Below are positions 33,378 through 39,093 of a stretch of 39,093 nt of DNA, one piece after another. The notes beneath the pieces are model-generated. The model ran no database searches. It was not told the DNA's origin and saw only the letters and a list, made by a program, of their open reading frames with translations. The number at the start of each line of letters is the position of its first letter. Within the stretch, counting starts at the first letter, position 1. This stretch comes from Lingula anatina (Eukaryota > Brachiopoda > Lingulata > Lingulida > Lingulidae), in the NCBI RefSeq assembly GCF_001039355.2, contig NW_019775968.1, positions 1,439,105 through 1,478,197 of the forward strand, read 5' to 3'. The translations under genes and the position numbers were made by a program.

Positions 33378-33675
33378 TGGCGTTCTCCCATAACTACCAA
33401 ACTGTATTTTTGTTTTACTTACTGAGTTGCTTTGTTTGGTAAAGAAGCAGGTTGCTTTCGAAAAATCAGCATGATCCGTTTGCATTTACGGTAATTATTC
33501 TGGTTTTTGGCACAATTTTTGGTGACGTTCGCCCCATAACTTCTAAATCATATTTGTGTTTTACTTTGAATTTACTGAATGGTTTTGTTTGGCAAAGAAG
33601 CAGGTTCCTTTTTAAAATCTGCAAGATCGGTTTACATTTACAGTAATTATTCTTTTTTTTTTTGCCCAATTTTGG
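33378..33675. repeat. Two-copy tandem repeat, 153-bp period
   Basis: The unit includes cgttc.cccataact, tttgtgttttactt, tttgtttgg.aaagaagcag and tttacagtaattattct. Copies are offset by 153 bp (aaagaag at 33441 and 33594) and differ at many positions, so the duplication is old. ORFs on both strands at 33452-33669 are by-products. Confidence 0.85.
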
Positions 33676-34369
33676 TGCACAATTTTGGTTAAATAATTAT
33701 TGCGGTATTTGCAACCACTATTTTTACGTTCACACCATGAAATTACTAATTGAGTCATTAAATTAGCATTCACGATCACAAAACTGGGGTTTAATTGAGT
33801 TTAATTAAGATCACGAACAGCTATTTTTTTTATAAGGCCTGTACCCCATTGTTGTTTGTTTAGATTACGGTAATGGCTCAATCTTTTAAATGGACATAAA
33901 TTATCAAACTTTCAGATAATTTTATAATCGGAAAAATTTTATTTTTATATAGTATTCCTAATAAACAGGCTTTTGCAAAAAAAAAAATACTGTTAATGTT
34001 TTTTTCAATATATATGTTTACTTTTTATTTAAGTAACAAAGTAAATGTAACAAAGTGAAACAGAGATTAATGGTAATACTTTAGCATAAAGTTGAATATT
34101 TTGAGAAAGTTAACCAAGTTGTTTTCACTCTTACAGTAATCATAGATGAAAAAAATCCCCATGTTAACATTTGTTTGGTAGCACCTGCTTACAATAACTG
34201 CATTGTGTGTGATGTTGATTAGAAAAAACAACTCGCCCAAACAAAGACATGGTATTCTCTTGCAATCTGTACCTTCCCTAGTTATGAGCAGGAGATTCTT
34301 GCTACTAGAGTTGTTTGTTTATCTTGGAGGGAAGGAAGTTGAACCAACTGCCTTTTTATCATTGCCACC

Positions 34370-34452
34370 TGATTAAGTGTTCCTAGTCAGCTCTCAGAGT
34401 ATTTTAACCCTGATTAAGGGTGTTCCTAGTCTGTTTTGAGTGTATTTTAACC
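34370..34452. repeat. Two-copy tandem repeat, ~41-bp period
   Basis: TGATTAAG...TGTTCCTAGTC...AGTGTATTTTAACC-type units occur at 34370-34409 and 34411-34452, with a few substitutions. Confidence 0.8.
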
Positions 34453-36532
34453 GTGCTTCAACAAATTTTACAGATGATGTTTGCCAATTATCTAAATGTT
34501 AAATACATTTGATATACCATTAAGTAACAAAGGTATTTGCTCTTTATCTGTAATATTTGTGGGAAAGGTTCATATCTGTACTATGTAGATATACAAGATT
34601 TGATTTATTGACAAAACTGAGCCAAATATTCCACGTTACAGAACAGGTTAAGTAAAGCTGCTTACTAGTATGGCCAGAGACTCACTGAGAGTTGTATATT
34701 TTTCACCCTAGGCTCTGAGCTGAAAGATCCTTTACATAAAGGTTTAGATGAAAATGTAATTTTGTTTCAGATTTTGCATATACATGTACAACTTACTACT
34801 GAATGATGATTATACCTGATATTGTTTGGTACATTTATGGTTTTTGTTTTTTTGAAAGCCAAACATTGACAATAGTGATTAAAGACAAGTTGGTTCTGTT
34901 GTTAAGGAACCATAATTGCCAAGTTACCTACTTTTAAAGCAATTTATAACTTAATGTAGAATCAGGAGTAGCAAATTTACATTTAACTTTGTGAATAAGA
35001 GCATTAATAGTGCAATCGTGACAGCTTAATTTACTACCACTCATATCATGCTTTCTCATATGATAAAGTCAAGCAAGATTTGGAGGAGAGTTATTTCAGA
35101 TATAATGTGGTGTTGCATTGAATAAAAGCTGACAATATATGGTCAAAACTTGAAAAATTCATCACTTAAAAATTAATTAGTATCTTCAAATGCCTGACTC
35201 TGACTTGTCCATATTAGGTGACAAACTTTCCAAATTATTGAGAGCCCCATTTTCAAAATTGGTGAAATTTTCTAAGTGTAAAAATTTCGCTGATGGAGAA
35301 TTGTCTACTGACAAAAATCTCAAGACTGACTAAATTTTCAAGTTTTTACCGTATCCCCAGCTATTTTATTACAGCCTATTGCACAGCATCATGACTTCCT
35401 TATATTTGTGTGCCACTTTGGTTTCCCTTGAGATGACATTCCCTGTGCATAGATTATCACATTTATCACTGAAAAGTTAATCATACCTCACGTTTAAAAA
35501 AAATCTTTTATGTCGTGAAGTGCCAACAGTCTCCTTTGAGGCAATCTGACATGATTTTAGTTGTCTCCTGTGGAAAGCATGTGAACTGGTGTGTCAGATT
35601 GCTTGTTGCTATTGTCAAAGTTACAAACTGTCCTGCTCCTGAAACTTTATTATCAACATCAAAACTGAAACTGATAAGCTTTTAGCTTTGGCATGCTTGT
35701 GCTCTGTTGGTAATGCAATTTACCTGCATGAGGATATATATTTGCTAACTGCCGTAACAAACAGTGGACCGCTTCTGGATCGAACTAAGGTCCCACCTCT
35801 AAGCTTGTGTAAACATTCTTCCTGTGGCTTGCAAGTTGAATCAATCATGTGTATCATTTCCCCAAGCAGTACCTAACACAGCAAGGCCTGGATGCTGGTA
35901 CTTTAGTGGCAAAAAAAGGTAGTCCTTACTCAAGGAGTGCACAGTACCACATTTATTATCTGTAGTAAAAACAATCTGTCATCAAGAGCTCCAATAGGCA
36001 TTATTAACCCAGGTCTCTCTGAGTGCATTTACATTTATATGTATTGGAATAACTGAAAGATTACAAAATATCTTGGTAAATCTGAAGCTATCTTAATTAA
36101 TATAGATCAATGTGAATGTGAAGTGATAAGTAAAATGTGAATCAGCTCTCCAAGGTTAATATTAGCTTAGTCTCTAAAACCACTAATATGACCATTTTGA
36201 CTTAAAAATATAACTTGTTAAGTTCAGTTGTATGCAAGATGCTTATTTTATAAACTGATATGTCTCTTCAGCAGAATTAAGCTCAATGAATTAATGAATA
36301 TATGCTTGAAAGCATAGTAGCATTTCAAGATTTTTTGTCATATGTAAGCTTCTAATTTCCTGGAAGATTAATTATCTGCTTAATTTAATATTTATTAAGT
36401 TCCATTGTTAAGTTGTTGAAGGGGAACAAAGCATGTTCACATGACATGTTAAAAGATAAATTGTATCTTTTACCCAAAGTTGTTTATACCCAATTCAACA
36501 AATATTGTGACTTTATCCTTGTTTCTTCTTTA

Positions 36533-37043
36533 AGGGGCCCGCACACGGTGAGCATTCGGCGTGCGCCACTTGCACTGCGCCAAATGCTCGCGCTCCTCAG
36601 CTCCCCTCAAACGATGCGCTCTTTGCTCAGCAGAGGTGCCTCCCGGCCTGCCCCTAGCGGACGCACTGTGAAATGTGGGATCATGTGTTTAAGGAAACAT
36701 TACATATTGTTGTTTTTTCTGATAGTAATGGATAATGGTGACCACGTTAATCAATCAGACTAACTATAACTGTGTACATTTTTGTTGACTTCGCTGGGGA
36801 CTGCCATTTTTGTTTGTTTCCGGCTACTGGCACATGCGCATTGTTAGCATGGCGTGAGCAATCGGCGCTTGCACCCCGCACACACTGAGACATTTGCCTC
36901 AAGAGACCAAAAAAATCAAACACATGAGAAATTTTGCTCAGCCGCGCGTGAGGCAAAAATCTCACCAAAATACCCCCGCACATGATGAGAAAACGGCGCA
37001 GCGCAAGTGGCGCGCGCCAAATGCTCACCGTGTGCGGGCCCCT
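36533..37043. mobile_element. Harbinger-like MITE with 49-bp terminal inverted repeats
   Basis: The left arm 36533-36581 (AGGGGCCCGCACACGGTGAG...) and right arm 36995-37043 match at 46 of 49 positions when inverted. The element is 511 bp, GC- and CpG-rich at the ends, and flanked by TTA on both sides (36530-36532 and 37044-37046). A 3-bp TTA/TAA duplication and G-rich ends fit the PIF/Harbinger superfamily. There is no transposase, so it is non-autonomous. ORFs at 36413-36763, 36747-37028 and 36894-37139 cross its arms and are not genes. Confidence 0.88.
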
Positions 37044-37892
37044 TTACCTCTCATGTATTGTTACATTGTAATATGTGTCTTTTTACATGTGACAGATGTG
37101 TTTTTCATTCAAATGTCAATAGTCTACATGGTGAAATAAAAAAAATGTCATTATCACCATAGTGGTTTTATATTTGTTCTGTGGTTTAATCTGAAATTTT
37201 CAGGGAATGTTCTTCTTATTCCATTATTGACATTTTATTATTGGCAAAATTGCTGGATTGGAAAAGACAATACGTACATTTTCCTAAATAGGAATTCCTC
37301 TAATTTCATAAAAATGTACCGGCAGTAGGTTTTTAAGGGGTGGGGGTTGGTTAGAGGGTCTTGTGTTACCACTGAAAGCCTGGTTAATATCATGGATCCT
37401 GTTGTTATGCATGGTGATCAGTGGTCTCTTCTCTCTTTGTGCATGATAAGAAGTTCATTTAGGAATACTGAGGTTGTATACGAACACTGTTTTGAAAAAA
37501 GGGTTGTGCTTATCATTACACAAAAAGTTTGTATCTTTTTGTTAGAACATTTTCAAATGGCCATGAGTAAAACAATAGAACTGTACTTGGTCATATCACT
37601 AGGTAGACGTATAATTAGCTTTACCTGCTTGAGTGTTCAAATATGCATTTCTGCCCATTAACTCCTGTACCCAGATGAGGGCTCAATTTTTTTTCCAATT
37701 AATGCATGTCATTGGAAACAGAAGGTCAGTGCACTCACCTTTGTGCACTGTCCACACACATCTGTCCCTGGTCACAGAATGGCATGGCATGTATGTATGT
37801 TTGGCAGCAACAATTAAAGCAATAATAACTCTTCCTTTGAGATTCAAAATTCCGCATGAAATACATTGTAAACAACGCATGGAAATATATTC

Positions 37893-37893
37893 N
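37893..37893. other. Assembly N
   Basis: Single unknown base with no duplicated flanks seen. It is probably an ambiguous call or small gap. Confidence 0.85.
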
Positions 37894-38172
37894 AAGCTTG
37901 TGTTCCATTCACAGATATGTCTCTAGATAGATAGATGGTCATTTTGGTCTGAAGTCACCCTGGTAGAGGGTATGCTTAATTGTTGGTCTGCATTATGCAA
38001 CATTAACTTCTTTTTGTCATACAAAAATACATAATACCTTAAGGTCTGGAGGTCCTTATTTTTATATAGAGAAGAGTCCTCATATATTTTGATCACTGTG
38101 TCTGTCCGTGTTGCTATTGACGATATCCAACACATCTGTTGTTCACCTTATAACTGTCAAACCATTTTTTGT

Positions 38173-38539
38173 TTAGTGGCCTGCATCTATATTCCAAAAA
38201 GGCATGCTCCCTTTAAAAATTGACATAATGATCAGATTATTTTTAACAAAAGTTATATTTTGGAGTTATATTAAGGAATGACCCTTTTCAGTTATGTGTC
38301 TGTATATTTGCAAGCTTTGCTGTTCAGTTACCTATTTACAGTTAGAAAGTTTTTTAAAGCATTGGCAATGACATGATTGATAGTGTTCAAGCTGGGATTT
38401 TGTCTATGTTGATTCAGTGATTTGAATCCTGTAATTCTATAATGTCAATTTGCCTCTATGTCTACAAAGGTGTTTGTTCAACAGAATAGCCCTTGCAAAC
38501 AGACTGAACTCTTATTAGTGGCCCGCATCTTTATTCCAG
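38173..38539. repeat. Pair of 24-bp direct repeats, 342 bp apart
   Basis: TTAGTGGCCTGCATCTATAT at 38173 (continuing tcca) and TTAGTGGCCCGCATCTTTAT at 38515 (continuing tcca) match at all but two positions. Their origin is unknown. They could be ends of a small element or a chance relic. Confidence 0.5.
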
Positions 38540-39044
38540 TGGTTCAGTACATGAGTTAGCTGTATCCTCACAGATGAAATCGTGCTTTGCTGTGATCTAG
38601 ACTGCATTGTAATTGTTCTGGTGTAGAACCCTTATTTTTCTGTATTCTTTTTCAAAAGCAATTTCCTTAATTTGCCGTTTGACCCAGTTTGATTCCAGTT
38701 AACATGGCCAAGTTTACGTGTGTAAATGGGTCATGAGATATACCAACAATGATTACATGCTGTAGATATTGAGCAGATTAAACAGAAAATTTTAAAATTT
38801 AAATCCGTGCAGATGTTGAAACTGCATTGTTTTTTAAAACACAATTGTCTAGTAAATTTTTGAAAACAACTACAAAATTTAGAGTCAAGTTCTGTTGTAA
38901 AGAACAATTTGTTGAATAAATAATTTTTATCTCAATAGGAAGTGCAGTGTGCTGTCTCAACACACTAGAGCTGCTGCTCCAACTTCGGTCAGTCATCTGA
39001 ATAAGTCTCGAATAAGGTCTTACAATAGGATTTCTAAGAGTGCA

Positions 39045-39093
39045 TTCCCAGAGATTTAGATCGATCCATCTGGATCGACCTAACTCCCTGGGG
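39045..39093. mobile_element. Foldback element with GGATCGATC termini, copy 2 (cut by window end)
   Basis: TTCCCAGAGATTTAGATCGA at 39045, followed by tccatctggatcgacctaac and tccctgggg, matches the arms of the element at 27801-28038, especially its right arm. The rest lies beyond the window. Confidence 0.8.

Larger units (their letters stand above)
21029..39093 (+). other. First intron of the AUTS2/FBRSL1-like gene (partial)
   Basis: No second coding exon continuing the family sequence could be found, so at least 18 kb is intron. Vertebrate AUTS2 also has very large 5' introns. The content is AT-rich, CpG-poor DNA with scattered transposon remnants and simple repeats, listed separately. Stretches 21030-23930, 24030-25840, 30130-31110, 31320-32180, 32740-33370, 34460-36530 and 37050-39040 show nothing I can support. 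Confidence 0.65.

Noticed and set aside
36413-37139. Three overlapping ORFs rich in Arg/Ala
   Set aside because: They cross the arms of the Harbinger-like MITE, and the RAPLALR-type similarity between them comes from the inverted repeat.
37347-37661. 104-codon ORF on the + strand
   Set aside because: No recognisable domain, a non-ATG start, AT-rich codon use, and no splice or promoter support.

Overview
This is AT-rich animal nuclear DNA with two multi-exon, GT-AG spliced genes, both on the + strand. The cilium/flagellum gene, short introns, many small inverted-repeat transposons and tacatgta-like AT sequence suggest an invertebrate, probably marine. I cannot name the species. Three single N bases (3791, 31297, 37893) mark a draft assembly.

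Region 1 (1 to about 16025) holds the C-terminal part of the CFAP251/WDR66 gene. I find eleven distinct coding exons between 911 and 15251, encoding about 495 residues with matching splice phases throughout. They cover the last WD40 blades and the helical EF-hand-like tail. The 5' part lies upstream of the window. A 1.1-kb segment containing one 83-nt exon is present twice (2661-3790 and 3792-4943), separated by a single N. It is almost certainly an unmerged contig overlap. The two copies cannot both be spliced into one in-frame mRNA.

Region 2 (about 16025 to 20550) is intergenic. It holds a four-copy ~145-bp tandem repeat rich in nuclear-receptor-like half sites, simple repeats, and a stretch with clearly more CpG than either gene body.

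Region 3 (about 20550 to the end) starts with a CpG-rich promoter and the first coding exon (20774-21028, 85 residues) of an AUTS2/FBRSL1-family gene. It is recognised by a basic N-terminus followed by an EEDIIDGFA motif. No second exon is found, so at least 18 kb is first intron. That intron carries several foldback/MITE elements, a LINE reverse-transcriptase fragment, tandem repeats and microsatellites.

The genes are not functionally linked as far as the sequence shows. CFAP251 acts in the ciliary axoneme, and AUTS2/FBRSL1 proteins act in nuclear Polycomb-related complexes. Their neighbourhood may reflect old synteny, since human CFAP251 and FBRSL1 both lie on 12q24. I found no new gene system. 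The most useful observations are the artefactual exon duplication, the AUTS2-family exon and its linkage, the repeat carrying ERRE/DR1-like sites, and the MITE cluster.
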